From CALKWS01 sp051020515 (GTDB lineage Bacteria > Actinomycetota > Actinomycetes > Actinomycetales > Beutenbergiaceae): a DNA stretch of 64,000 nucleotides. The notes under the pieces are model-generated. The model ran no database searches, had not been told where the DNA came from, and was given only the letters and a program-made list of their open reading frames with translations. The stretch lies in assembly GCF_051020515.1 (NCBI RefSeq), contig NZ_CP194857.1, positions 4,141,396 to 4,205,395 on the forward strand, read 5' to 3'. How positions within the stretch are numbered: the first letter of the stretch is position 1; the number at the start of each line of letters is the position of its first letter. Shown here in pieces: positions 9,179 to 19,937 of the stretch. The position numbers were made by a program, and so were the translations under genes.

Positions 9179-10049
9179 TCCGGGCATACCAGTGCCCGCC
9201 GGCGTCCAGATGGTCCAGTACCGCCCGTTCCAGGCTGGTACGCCGGGGTAGCCCGCTCCGGTCGGGCTCCTGACCCGGGCGGGGCCGGTAGCCGAACACG
9301 AAGTACAGCACGGCCGCATCGGACTCACGGGCCTCCCCCACCAGGCGCCACCGCCGCCCGAAGTCGACGATGTTGGAGCCGGCGTCAAGCACCTCGGCAA
9401 GGTGGGGGTCGAGCAGCCAGGAGTCACAGTGCAGAGCGCGGGCGGGGGCGTCGGGAAAGTGGGTGGCGAAGAAGTCCCGGGCCCGGGCGAAGGAGTCATC
9501 CACCTCCTCCGCACGCAGCGGTCCGGTCTGTGGGATGTGGGTGGAGATGACGTGCCCGCCGCCATAGGGCAACAGGTTCACCTGCAACCGCCCGAGCCAG
9601 AACAGCGCCCCGGACCACGCAGCGGTCAGCCACTCCTGGTTGTCCAGGCCGAACTCGCCGAAGACCTGCCGGAACACCCAGATCTGCTGACCCAGATCGG
9701 CCAGTGCGGCGTAGGTGTACTCCGCGGCGATACCACGGTCTGCGTGGTACTGCCGCACCACCGGGACCCCGACCAACAGGGCCAGCATCGGGATCAGCCC
9801 GCGGGGCCGCCCCTGCAGGTCCGGCCAGGGAGCGAACACCCGATCCTCGGTGTACCCCCACTGGCCCAGCGTGCCACCGAGGGCGGTCGCGGCCTCGGCC
9901 ACGGCCTGCAGATCGTCCTCGCCCAACGCCGCGACGTGCTGGACCACGGCGGCATGGTCCTCGGCCCGCAACCGCAGGCGGGTCAGCAGCGCGTCCAGAG
10001 GGCCCGCGCTCAGCGCAGCGCGCACCTGATCGGCCGTGAAAGTGGTCAC
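9144..10049 (-). CDS. Acyltransferase-domain protein (GNAT-like, DUF5596-type), substrate unknown
   Basis: About 301 aa, starting at a GTG (10049, VTTFTADQVRAALSAG). A helical N-terminal half precedes a C-terminal region rich in aromatic and His residues: NLLPYGGGHVISTHIPQTGPL, ARALHCDSWLLDPHLAEVLD and FGRRWRLVGEARESDAAVLYFVFGYR. This arrangement matches the actinobacterial acyltransferase-domain family with split N-acyltransferase-like and GNAT-like parts. The substrate is not known to me. It lies between a PTS EIIB gene (34 nt upstream) and malQ. No catalytic claim can be made from sequence alone. Confidence 0.6.
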   Translation of the reverse strand: MTTFTADQVRAALSAGPLDALLTRLRLRAEDHAAVVQHVAALGEDDLQAVAEAATALGGTLGQWGYTEDRVFAPWPDLQGRPRGLIPMLALLVGVPVVRQYHADRGIAAEYTYAALADLGQQIWVFRQVFGEFGLDNQEWLTAAWSGALFWLGRLQVNLLPYGGGHVISTHIPQTGPLRAEEVDDSFARARDFFATHFPDAPARALHCDSWLLDPHLAEVLDAGSNIVDFGRRWRLVGEARESDAAVLYFVFGYRPRPGQEPDRSGLPRRTSLERAVLDHLDAGGHWYARTGLIDLDERPA

Positions 10050-10083
10050 GGTTGCAGACTTGGGTCGACGGATCCGGGGGTCT

Positions 10084-10317
10084 TCAGGTGCGCAGTTCGT
10101 CGATACTGCCGGCCAGGTCGTCCGCCTCGGGCCCGACCACCACCTGCACCACCCGCCCCGAACGCACCACACCGAAGGCCCCGCTCGTGCGAAGGTCCTC
10201 TTCCAGCACCAGTTCGGGGTCCTTGACTTCCACCCGCAGTCGGGTGATGCACGGTTCGAGATCCACGACGTTCTCGGTACCGCCCAGTGCCGCGAGGATG
10301 TCATCGGCCTTGCTCAC
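10084..10317 (-). CDS. PTS system glucose-type EIIB domain protein (stand-alone)
   Basis: 77-residue single-domain EIIB of the glucose/sucrose PTS family. The phosphorylated cysteine lies in VVDLEPCITRLRVEVKD (C23), followed by the VRSGRVVQVVVGPEADDLAGSIDEL fold. It normally receives phosphate from EIIA (encoded at 6370-6873) and passes it to sugar held by a membrane EIIC, which is not encoded in this window. It lies divergent to ptsI, with about 146 nt between the starts, where shared regulation is likely. Confidence 0.88.
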   Translation of the reverse strand: MSKADDILAALGGTENVVDLEPCITRLRVEVKDPELVLEEDLRTSGAFGVVRSGRVVQVVVGPEADDLAGSIDELRT

Positions 10318-10463
10318 GTTCGCTCCCAGGCTCAGTCGGTATGTGACGGGGGCGCTCGCGCGCTGTCTCCCGTGTGATGCATCCCACTCTACATGTGCTC
10401 ATCCACTCGTGCCGCCGTGGACAATGGGACCACCGGCCGCTGTCCGCTGCGAAGGGTGCTGTG

Positions 10464-12148
10464 ATGAACACCGATTCGGCCACCGCGAAACTGCGCGGTG
10501 TCGGGGTCAGTCCCGGGCGGGTGCACGCGCCCGTTGCGCGGATGGTCACCGGCCGTGAGGAGCCCTCCGCACTGCCGGTGCGGGTGGATGTGGACAAGGC
10601 CGCCGAGCGATCGCCGTGGCGGCCGCCGAGGTGGCCGAGGACCTGCGCGTTCGGGCCGACTCCTGCGAGCAGGCCCCGGCGCAGGAGTTGCTGCGCACCA
10701 CCGCCCAGATCGCCCAGGATCCCACCCTGGTCAAAGAGGCCCAACGCTTGACTCGGCAGCAGCGGCTGACCCCCGAGCGCGCGGTCTGGGACTCCGCCGG
10801 CGCGGTCACCGAGCAGTTCGCCTCGCTGGGCGGGTACTTCGCCGAGCGGGTACCCGATGTATGCGATGTGCGTGACCGCATCATCGCCAAACTCACCGGC
10901 GATCCGATGCCGGGGGTGCCGCGCCGCCGGGAGCCGTTCGTGCTGGTGGCCACCGATCTGTCCCCGGCCGACACCGCCGCACTGGACCCCGCTAGCGTGC
11001 ACGCGTTGCTCACCGCCGAGGGTGGGCCCACCTCCCACACCGCGATCCTGGCACGGGCGCTGGGCATCCCGGCCGTGGTGGGCCTGGACGAGCAGCTGGA
11101 CCGCCTCACCGACGGTGACATGGTGCTGGTCGATGGCGGTTCCGGCCTGGTGTGCATCGACCCGGATGAGCAGACGGTCGCCCAGGCGTTGCGCCCGGTC
11201 ACCCAGCGCCGGTACGAGGGCCACTGCGTAACAACGGACGGGCAGCGCATCGAGTTGCTGGCCAATATCGGCGACCCCGCCGCCGCCGCGGAGGCCGCCG
11301 AGGCCGGGGCCGAGGGGGTGGGCCTGTTCCGGACCGAGTTCTGCTTCCTGGAGCGCCAGGACGAACCGGACCACGACGAACAGGTGAGCGCCTACCGGCA
11401 GGTACTTGCCTCCTTCGCCGGCAAGAAGGTGGTGGTGCGCACCTTGGACGCCGGGGCGGACAAGTCGATGTTGTTCCTGAACCCCGAGGTGGAGACCAAC
11501 CCCGCCCTGGGCGTGCGCGGGTACCGCACCGCCGCGGCCCACCCCGAGGTGCTCGACCGCCAGTTGGCCGCGATCGCCGAGGCGGCGCGGGCCGAGGACG
11601 CCCGGGTGTGGGTGATGGCGCCGATGATCTCGACCGTGGCCGAGGCCGAGGAGTTCGTGGCACGGGCCTCCGGCCACGGGCTGGAGACCGCCGGGGTGAT
11701 GGTGGAGGTGCCCAGCGCCGCGCTGTTGGCCGGCCGGATCCTGGCCCGGGCGCACTTCGCCTCGATCGGCACCAACGATCTGACCCAGTACACCCTCGCC
11801 GCTGACCGGTTGTTGGGATCGCTGTCGAAGATGGCCAGCACGTGGGACCCGGCGGTGCTGGCGCTGGTGCACGCCACCTGCACCGGCGCCCAGGCGCAGG
11901 ACCGGCCGGTGACCGTGTGCGGGGAGGCCGCGGCGGACCCGGCACTGGCCGCCGTGCTCGTGGGGCTGGGGGTGCGTAGCCTGTCGATGACGCCGCGGGC
12001 CCTGGGTGATGTGGCGGCGGTGCTGGGCGAGTTGTCGATGACGCAGTGCGCGCAGGTGGCCGCCCTGGCACTGGCGGCCGAGAGTGCCCAGGACGCGCGC
12101 CTGCGCATCCGCGAGCAACTGCCGGTGCTGGACGAACTGGGCCTGTGA
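10464..12148 (+). CDS. ptsI: PTS enzyme I, phosphoenolpyruvate-protein phosphotransferase (frameshifted as sequenced)
   Basis: First component of the PTS: autophosphorylates from PEP and phosphorylates HPr. Visible blocks are the start LRGVGVSPGRVHAPVARM, the swivelling-domain histidine in GGPTSHTAILARALGIPAVVG, the PEP-binding barrel motif GVGLFRTEFCFLERQD, and the C-terminal GTNDLTQYTLAADR and VCGEAAADP. The first ~48 residues are in a different frame from the rest. Adding one G near 10608 gives ...DKAAERIAVAAAEVAEDL... and a normal 561-aa enzyme. The ATG at 10464 follows a weak ribosome site. No HPr gene is in the window. Confidence 0.93.
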
Positions 12149-12166
12149 GCCGATTACGCTGGTGCC

Positions 12167-12652
12167 GTGTCCGCCTCATCCCAGCCTTCCGATAAGCCCA
12201 CACAACCGACGCCCGGTCAGCATCGGCAACTCGGTCTGACCCGCCGCGTGCGCGGTGCCGAGCGCGCCGACTCATTCTGGGCGGCGGTGGGCGGGGAGCC
12301 CACGTTCCGGGCGATCGTGAGCCGTTTCTACGAACTGGTCGCCACCGACGATCTGCTCCGTCCGATGTACCCCGAGGAGGATCTGGGTCCGGCCGAGGAC
12401 CGGCTGCGTACCTTCCTGGAGCAGTACTGGGGAGGTCCGACGACGTACCAGCAGCAGCGCGGTCATCCTCGCCTGCGGATGCGCCACGCGGCCTTCCGGG
12501 TCACCCCCGCCGCCCGGGACCGGTGGTTGGCGCACATGCGGGTGGCCGTGCGGGAGGCGGACCTGAGCCCGATCCATGAGGCCACCCTGTGGGACTACCT
12601 GGAACGGGCCGCACACTTCATGATCAACAGCGCCGACGAGGACGAGGTCTGA
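12167..12652 (+). CDS. glbO: Group II truncated hemoglobin
   Basis: 161-aa 2-over-2 globin of the trHbO class. It shows Phe-Tyr in the B helix (RFYELVATDDLLRPMYPEEDLGPAEDRLR), YWGGPTTYQQQRGHPRLRMRHAAF with the proximal heme histidine, and the conserved G8 tryptophan in ARDRWLAHMRVAV. Proposed family roles are O2 handling and defence against nitrosative or oxidative stress. The N-terminal ~25 residues are disordered. The GTG start at 12167 comes 18 nt after the ptsI stop. It overlaps tesB by one base (TGATG). Confidence 0.92.
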   Translation: MSASSQPSDKPTQPTPGQHRQLGLTRRVRGAERADSFWAAVGGEPTFRAIVSRFYELVATDDLLRPMYPEEDLGPAEDRLRTFLEQYWGGPTTYQQQRGHPRLRMRHAAFRVTPAARDRWLAHMRVAVREADLSPIHEATLWDYLERAAHFMINSADEDEV

Positions 12653-13545
12653 TGGGCGCAACGGGTCCGGGGCCAGCCTTCGCGGACGACGAGCCGGATC
12701 CCCTGGGCGCGCTGCTGACCTACCTGGAACTCTCCCCGGGTGCGCAGGCCGACACCTACACGGCTCGCTCGGTTCCGCAGGTGCACGGCAGGGTCTATGG
12801 CGGGCAGGTGCTGGCGCAGTCGATGATCGCGGCCGCGGCCACGACGGCCCCGGGCCGGCTACCGCATTCGGTGCACGGGTACTTCCTCCGCCCCGGGGAC
12901 CTGGAGGAGCCGATCACCTTCACCGTGGAGCGGCTGCGTGATGGGCGTTCCTTCAGCGCCCGCCGGGTGCACGCGCTGCAGTTCGGTAAACCGATCCTGA
13001 CCATGATGTCCTCCTTCCAGGAGGACCAGGAGGGCGTTGAGCACGCCGACCGGCCGCCGCGGGTGCCCGAACCGGAGGAGTTGCCCAGTTCGGTGGAGAT
13101 GTTCCGCACCATCGAACATCCACTCGCCCAGTACTTCTATCGCAATTTCGCCTTCGACGTCCGCCACGTCGAGGGAGGGCTGTTCCTGGGAGAACCCACG
13201 CGCCCCGAGCCGGCCCAGCACCTGTGGATGCGCACTCGCGGCCCGGTGCCCGGGGACCAGATGCACCACCGGGCGGTGCTGGCCTACGCCTGTGACCAGA
13301 TCATGCTCGAGCCGGTCCTACGCGCCCACAGCCTGCACTGGCGGGCCCGCGGGATCGCGGTGGCCAGCCTGGACCACGCGATGTGGTGGCACCGGGATGT
13401 CGACATGAACGACTGGCTGCTCTACGTCCAGGACTCCCCCTCCGCCCAGGGCGGCCGGGGCCTGGGAACTGCGCGGGTGTACAACCGGAACGGCCTGTTG
13501 GTGGCCACCATCGCTCAGGAGGGCATGGTCCGCGGCGGCGACTGA
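12652..13545 (+). CDS. tesB: Acyl-CoA thioesterase II (TesB family)
   Basis: 297-aa double-hotdog thioesterase hydrolysing medium/long-chain acyl-CoA. Conserved features are the early VHGRVYGGQVLAQSMIAA block, HGYFLRPGDLEEPITFTVERLRDGRSFSARRV and the C-terminal SLDHAMWWHRDVDMNDWLLYVQDSPSAQGGRG. The catalytic Asp/Gln/Thr network of TesB falls in these regions. It is translationally coupled to the upstream globin gene through TGATG. It ends at a hairpin shared with the convergent GH3 gene. Confidence 0.93.
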   Translation: MGATGPGPAFADDEPDPLGALLTYLELSPGAQADTYTARSVPQVHGRVYGGQVLAQSMIAAAATTAPGRLPHSVHGYFLRPGDLEEPITFTVERLRDGRSFSARRVHALQFGKPILTMMSSFQEDQEGVEHADRPPRVPEPEELPSSVEMFRTIEHPLAQYFYRNFAFDVRHVEGGLFLGEPTRPEPAQHLWMRTRGPVPGDQMHHRAVLAYACDQIMLEPVLRAHSLHWRARGIAVASLDHAMWWHRDVDMNDWLLYVQDSPSAQGGRGLGTARVYNRNGLLVATIAQEGMVRGGD

Positions 13546-13563
13546 GCCCGCCGCCATGGGCTC
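13544..13563. terminator. Hairpin between convergent tesB and GH3 genes
   Basis: GAGCCC (13544-13549) and GGGCTC (13558-13563) form a 6-bp stem with an 8-nt loop in the short gap between two converging genes. Its position suggests a bidirectional terminator; there is no T tract. Confidence 0.4.
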
Positions 13564-13568
13564 GCGAC

Positions 13569-15047
<1,479 letters not shown>

Positions 15048-15214
15048 CGGAACGCGCTCACATGGGCACAGAAAACACAGGTCAAGATGAACCCCCCTGG
15101 GATCGACATTGATCCACCGAAGATACACCGGATCGCCCTCGCTGCCACCGAAGCGGCTGGGCCTGCTTCGAAGCGGCGGGCACCCCCGGCGTCAGGTCGG
15201 CAGTCGCGCCGGGT

Positions 15215-15751
15215 TCAGCGGCGCCGGAACGTCAGCGGCTCCTCCACCAGGATCTGTAGCGCGGAGCGTTCGTGCTCGGTAAGCCGGCGCGGGCGTCCGG
15301 TGGCGGCCTCGACCATCACCATCGAACTGGCGGCCCGGGCGCACAGCCCTCCGTTGGGTGCGTACACCTCATAGCAGACCTCCAGGCTGGCGCCCCCGAT
15401 CCTGCCGATCCATAACTGCACGCTCACCGGCTCCTGGGAGTAGGTGAGCGGTGCCAGGTACTCGATCTCCTGGCGGGCCACCAGGGTGTGGCTGTCGGCG
15501 TGCACGCCTCCGGCCAGCACCTGCGCCGCTTTGCGGACGTCGCCCTCGGACTGCTCCGGACCCGCGGCACCGGAGGGGCCGGCGCCACCCGTCCCGGCCG
15601 CGGTGCCGGCACCACCGGAGCCGGTGCCGGTGTCCCAGAACGTGGCGACCCGGGCCTCCTCCAGCAAGGTCAGGATGGCGGCGTTGTTCACATGGCCGTA
15701 CCCATCGATATCGCTCCAGCGAATCGGGACGGGCACCGTGATGCGTCCCAC
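15215..15751 (-). CDS. Acyl-CoA thioesterase, 4HBT hotdog family
   Basis: 178 aa with one hotdog domain: VPIRWSDIDGYGHVNNAAILTLLEEAR carries the catalytic Asp, and HTLVARQEIEYLAPLTYSQEPVSVQLWIG the core strands. Between them is an unusual ~30-residue insertion made almost only of Gly, Ala, Thr, Ser and Pro (residues ~41-70). The gene begins 3 nt after the ettA stop and probably shares its transcript. Substrate not predictable. Confidence 0.85.
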   Translation of the reverse strand: MGRITVPVPIRWSDIDGYGHVNNAAILTLLEEARVATFWDTGTGSGGAGTAAGTGGAGPSGAAGPEQSEGDVRKAAQVLAGGVHADSHTLVARQEIEYLAPLTYSQEPVSVQLWIGRIGGASLEVCYEVYAPNGGLCARAASSMVMVEAATGRPRRLTEHERSALQILVEEPLTFRRR

Positions 15752-15754
15752 GGG

Positions 15755-17436
15755 TCAGTCGCGGGTGAGCTTGCGGTAGGTGACCCGGTGCGGGCGCGCG
15801 GCATCGGCTCCCAGGCGCTCGACCTTGTTCTCCTCGTAAGCGGCGAAGTTGCCCTCGAACCAGTACCAGTTCGCCGGGTTCTCCTCCGTGCCCTCCCAAG
15901 CGAGCATGTGGGTGGCCACCCGGTCCAGGAACCACCGATCGTGGGACACCACCACCGCGCAACCGGGGAAGTTCAGCAGCGCGTTCTCCAGGCTGCCGAG
16001 GGTTTCCACGTCCAGGTCGTTGGTCGGTTCGTCCAGCAGCAGCAGGTTGCCACCCTGCTTGAGCGTCAGGGCGAGGTTCAGCCGGTTGCGTTCGCCACCG
16101 GAGAGCACCCCGGCCGGCTTCTGCTGGTCGGCGCCCTTGAACCCGAACTGGGAGACGTAGGCCCGGGAGGGGATCTCCACCTTGCCGACCTCGATGAAGT
16201 CCAGGCCGTCGGAGACCACCTCCCACAGGGTCTTGTCCGGGTCGATCCCGCCGCGGGTCTGGTCGACGTAGGAGATCTTCACGCTGTCGCCGATCTTCAG
16301 GTCGCCACCATCGAGCGGTTCCATTCCCACGATCGTCTTGAACAGCGTCGTCTTACCCACACCGTTGGGACCGATCACACCCACGATGCCGTTCGGGGGC
16401 AGGTTGAAACTCAAGCCGTCGATGAGCACCCGGTCCCCGAAGCCCTTACGCAGGTTCTCCGCCTCGATCACCTGGGAGCCCAACCGCGGGCCGGGCGGGA
16501 TCTGGATCTCCTCGAAGTCGAGCTTCCGGGTGCGCTCGGCCTCAGCGGCCATCTCCTCGTACCGGGCCAGCCGGGCCTTGGACTTGGCCTGGCGTCCCTT
16601 GGTGCCCTGGCGCACCCACTCCAGTTCACTGGCCAGGCGCTTGGCGAGTTTGGCGTCCTTCCTACCCTGGATGTTCAGCCGTTCCTGCTTCTTCTCCAGG
16701 TAGGTGGAGTAGTTGCCCTCGTACGGGTACAGCCGGCCGCGGTCGACCTCGGCGATCCACTCGGCCACGTGGTCCAGGAAGTACCGGTCGTGGGTGACGG
16801 CGATCACCGCGCCGGGATACTTGGCCAGGTGCTGCTCCATCCACAACACGCTCTCGGCGTCCAGGTGGTTGGTGGGCTCATCGAGCAGCAGCAGATCGGG
16901 CTTCTCCAGCAGCAACTTCGCCAGTGCGACCCGGCGCCGTTCACCACCGGAGAGGTTGGACACCGGCGCATCGCCCGGTGGGGTGCGCAAGGCGTCCATG
17001 GCCTGCTCGAGCTGGGAGTCCAGATCCCATGCGTCGGCGGCGTCGATGTCTCCCTGCAGGGTGCCCATCTCCGCCATCAGGGCATCGAAGTCGGCATCGG
17101 GTTCGGCCACAGTTCACCGATCTCGTTGAACCGATCCACCTTGCCCTTGATCCCGGCCACACCCTCCTCGACGTTGCCGAGCACGGTCTTGTCCTCGTTC
17201 AGGGGCGGCTCCTGCTCCAGGATGCCCACGGTGTAGCCGGGGCTCAGCCGGGCCTCCCCGTTGGACGGCGTGTCCAGACCGGCCATGATCTTCAGGATGG
17301 TGGACTTACCTGCGCCGTTGGGCCCGAGCATGCCGATCTTGGCCCCGGGCAGGAACGACATCGTCACGTCATCGAGGATGACCTTGTCCCCGTGCGCCTT
17401 GCGCGCGCGGACCATCGAGTAGATGTATTCGGCCAC
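15755..17436 (-). CDS. ettA: Energy-dependent translational throttle protein EttA, ABC-F ATPase (frameshifted as sequenced)
   Basis: ABC-F protein acting at the ribosomal E site to gate the first elongation step according to energy charge. It starts MAEYIYSMVRARKAHGDK. The first Walker A is GPNGAGKST, the first signature NLSGGERRRVALAKLLLEKPDLLLLDEPTNHLD, and a charged linker/arm (KKQERLNIQGRKDAKLAKR) follows. The second Walker A is GPNGVGKTT, with LSGGERNRLNLALTLKQGGNLLLLDEPTNDLD. The two halves are in different frames, joined near 17110 by restoring one base (...IGELMAEPDADFDALM...), giving 560 aa, normal for EttA. Confidence 0.94.
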
Positions 17437-17595
17437 AGGTGAAGAACCTTTCGCAGAAGCGGCCCCCGGGCCTGCGCGGCAGGTGCGGGCCTGTTACCTG
17501 GTCTGATGCCGGGCAACGCACACTCTCGGCACGGCCCGGGCCAGCCCCAACTATAGGCGCCGTGACCACCAGTGCCTACCGGGGCCGCCCCTGCG

Positions 17596-18177
17596 TCACA
17601 GGCCGGCCACCATCCTGCCGGCGATCGAGGAGGTATCGGCCGGGTCCTGCGGGTCGCCGTCGGCGTCGGCATCGGGATCGAGGGCGGGGAGGGGGTTGCC
17701 GTCCTCGTCCACCTCGGCATACCCGGTCACGTCCGGAATCTGGTCCGAACCGTTGCCATCATGTTCCGTACCTGGTCCGGAGTCCTGGGCCGCACCGTCA
17801 CCGGCTGCTTCCACCAGGCGTACCCGGGAGATGGTCACCGGGAACTTGTTCAGGTCCGGGCCGAACGCACGGGCGTTGATGACCGCCTTGCGGCCGGACT
17901 TCTCCCCGTCCTCCCAGCGCACGAACTCCACGGACCCGGTCACCACCACCGCATCGCCCTTGCTGATGCTGTCCTTGGCGTTCAGGGCCATCCTCCCGTG
18001 CATCCACACGTCGTACCAGGAGGTACGACCGTCCCGCCATTCGCCGGAGCCGCGGTCCCGGAACCGCGGGGTGGTGGCCACACTCAGCCGCAGCCGCGGG
18101 TCCCCGTTCGCCTCGGCCTCGAAGAAGGTCGGGGCGCCCCCGACGTTGCCGGTCACGGTGATCATCGTCTCTCGCAT
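17596..18177 (-). CDS. ssb: Single-stranded DNA-binding protein (SSB-like)
   Basis: 193 aa. OB-fold at the N-terminus (MITVTGNVGGAPTFFEAEANGDPRLRLSVATTPRF, SWYDVWMHGRMALNAKDSISKGDAVVVTGSVEFVRW). A long acidic, Gly/Asp-rich tail follows, without the DDIPF-type tip of the housekeeping SSB. This is the actinobacterial second SSB type (SsbB-like) found beside ettA. GGAAGGA sits 6 nt before the ATG at 18177. Likely roles are DNA repair or recombination; the major SSB is presumably elsewhere. Confidence 0.85.
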   Translation of the reverse strand: MRETMITVTGNVGGAPTFFEAEANGDPRLRLSVATTPRFRDRGSGEWRDGRTSWYDVWMHGRMALNAKDSISKGDAVVVTGSVEFVRWEDGEKSGRKAVINARAFGPDLNKFPVTISRVRLVEAAGDGAAQDSGPGTEHDGNGSDQIPDVTGYAEVDEDGNPLPALDPDADADGDPQDPADTSSIAGRMVAGL

Positions 18178-18417
18178 GATTGGTCCTTCCCTGCGGTCTG
18201 CGCCGCCGGTGTCGAGCTGCCGGGACTTCCGGCACCGACGACGATGCCGGTGACCACCGAAGGCCGCCGGGAAGAGCGGGCGGCCTGTGGACGGCGGCAA
18301 CGTCACGCCCGCCCTGTGGATGGCCGGCACCGATGCGTGCGCGGCGCCGCTGCGGCCATGCCACCGCCCAGGCGCACGTGCGGCGCCGAGCCTCGCCACC
18401 GCGCGGGCGGGCTCCGG

Positions 18418-19937
18418 CTACAACGTGGTCAGTGCCCGGCGGACCTGATCGTGCTCGGCCAGGGGCCCGGCCGTGGGCTCGATCAGATCGGCGGCGACCA
18501 CCTGACGGATCTCGTGGGTGGCCCTGGACAAGTAGCTGCTCGCGCGCTCTGCGGCCGCGGCCCGCCGGCGTCGTCTGGCCCAGAGCCGCAGCGCCAGCCC
18601 GGCCACGATCGCGCGGCCGCACCCGCACCGACGCCGACCCACGCCGCCACGGACAGACCCGTGAGCACACCGGCGATCCCGAGTACCCAGAGCGCCACCC
18701 CGGTGATCAGGGCAAGGACGCCAAGCCCCAGCAACCCCTGGGCGAAGGCACGCATCCGACGTGAACGGTGCTCGGTGGTGGCAGACAGTTCCACCTTGCT
18801 CAGCGCCCGCCACAGGTGGTCGTAGAACGTCTGCGGCGATGCCACGTGCCGCGTCACCGACTCCTGCCACGCCCGGGGCAGGCCCACGGTGGCCTTGGCC
18901 AGCCATCGCTCCCGGATGGCGTCGATCCGGGAGCGAGCAGGCCGCCGGAGGGGGTCGAGCAGCACCTGTCGCGGGCTGGCCACGGCCTCGCGGATGGCCT
19001 CGGACGTCGAGGCCACCCCCGATGCGGTGGCCAGGTTCTCCGCGACCGTCTCGGCGTCGTCGGGTTCGGGCTGCGCTGGGCCCAGGTGCTCCATCAGCGT
19101 CCGAGCGGTGGCCTCCAACTGGGCGCGGGCCGTGCGGGCCGAGACCGAAGCGGAGGCGCTCACCTGGGCGATCCGCTCGCGCAGCTGGCCCAGCCCGGTG
19201 CCCTCGCGCACCGAGGTGAGCAGTATCTGCACCTGATCCAGGCCCCCCTCGCTGAGGAGCCGGCCCACGTCGTCGCGAATCTGCCCCTCGGTGTGCGCGG
19301 GGATGGTGTCGACCTGGTTCACCACCACCAGCATCGCTCCCTGCCGTTCGGACAGGGTACGCAGGTAACGCTCGTGCAGCACGTTGTCGGCGTACTTCTG
19401 CGGGTCCACCACCCAGATCAGCAGGTCCACCAACGGCAGCAGCCGGTCCACCTGGCGGGCATGCCCCTGCTCCACCGAATCGTGATCGGGCAGGTCCATC
19501 AGCACCAGGCCGTGCAGGCCGGTGTGCTCATCGTGATCGAGTACCGAGTCGCGCTGGATGCGCCGTCCGGGTGCCACCCCGAGGAAGTCCAACAGTTCCT
19601 CGGCTCTGCTGCCCCACGTACAGGCCGCCGCCTGAGCGGTTGTGGGCCGGATGACGCCCACATCGGCGAAGTCCAGGCCCGAGAGCGCGTTGAAGAGCGA
19701 GGACTTACCCGAGCCGGTCCCGCCCACCAGGGCCACCACGGTGTGCCCCACGCCCAACTGCAAGCGCTGATCCACCCGATCCAGATTCACCTGCGCCTGC
19801 TCGCGCGCCGGAGCGGGGATCCGATCGCCGGCCACATCCAGGGCCTCGGTTATCTGCGCCCGCAGACGGATCAGGGCATCGGCATCGAAGCCCTGGTCCG
19901 CACCGTCGGCGACCCTGTCTTCGATCGTGGTGCTCAC
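18418..19937 (-). CDS. Dynamin-like/YfjP-type GTPase, membrane-associated (frameshifted near 3' end)
   Basis: About 506 aa after repair. The GTPase domain has G1 GGTGSGKSSLFNAL, G3 LVLMDLPDHDSVEQGH and G4 VVVNQVDTIPAH. A helical stalk and two hydrophobic segments (ALITGVALWVLGIAGVLTGLSVAAWVGVG and VAGLALRLW) follow, which would anchor it in the membrane. One lost C near 18620 breaks the last ~75 residues; the restored tail runs RRRRRAAAAERASSYLSRATHEIRQVVAADLIEPTAG. The GTG start at 19937 overlaps the preceding GTPase stop (GTGA), so the two are coupled. Confidence 0.8.

Noticed and set aside
10301..12118. 605-codon frame antisense to ptsI
   Set aside because: Low-complexity shadow; the + strand encodes a conserved enzyme I.
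17077..17110. Programmed frameshift in ettA
   Set aside because: No slippery heptamer or stimulatory structure, and EttA is not known to need one. The same type of break occurs in many unrelated genes here.
15488..17236. 582-codon frame antisense to ettA
   Set aside because: Shadow of a conserved ABC-F gene; no ribosome site or family resemblance.
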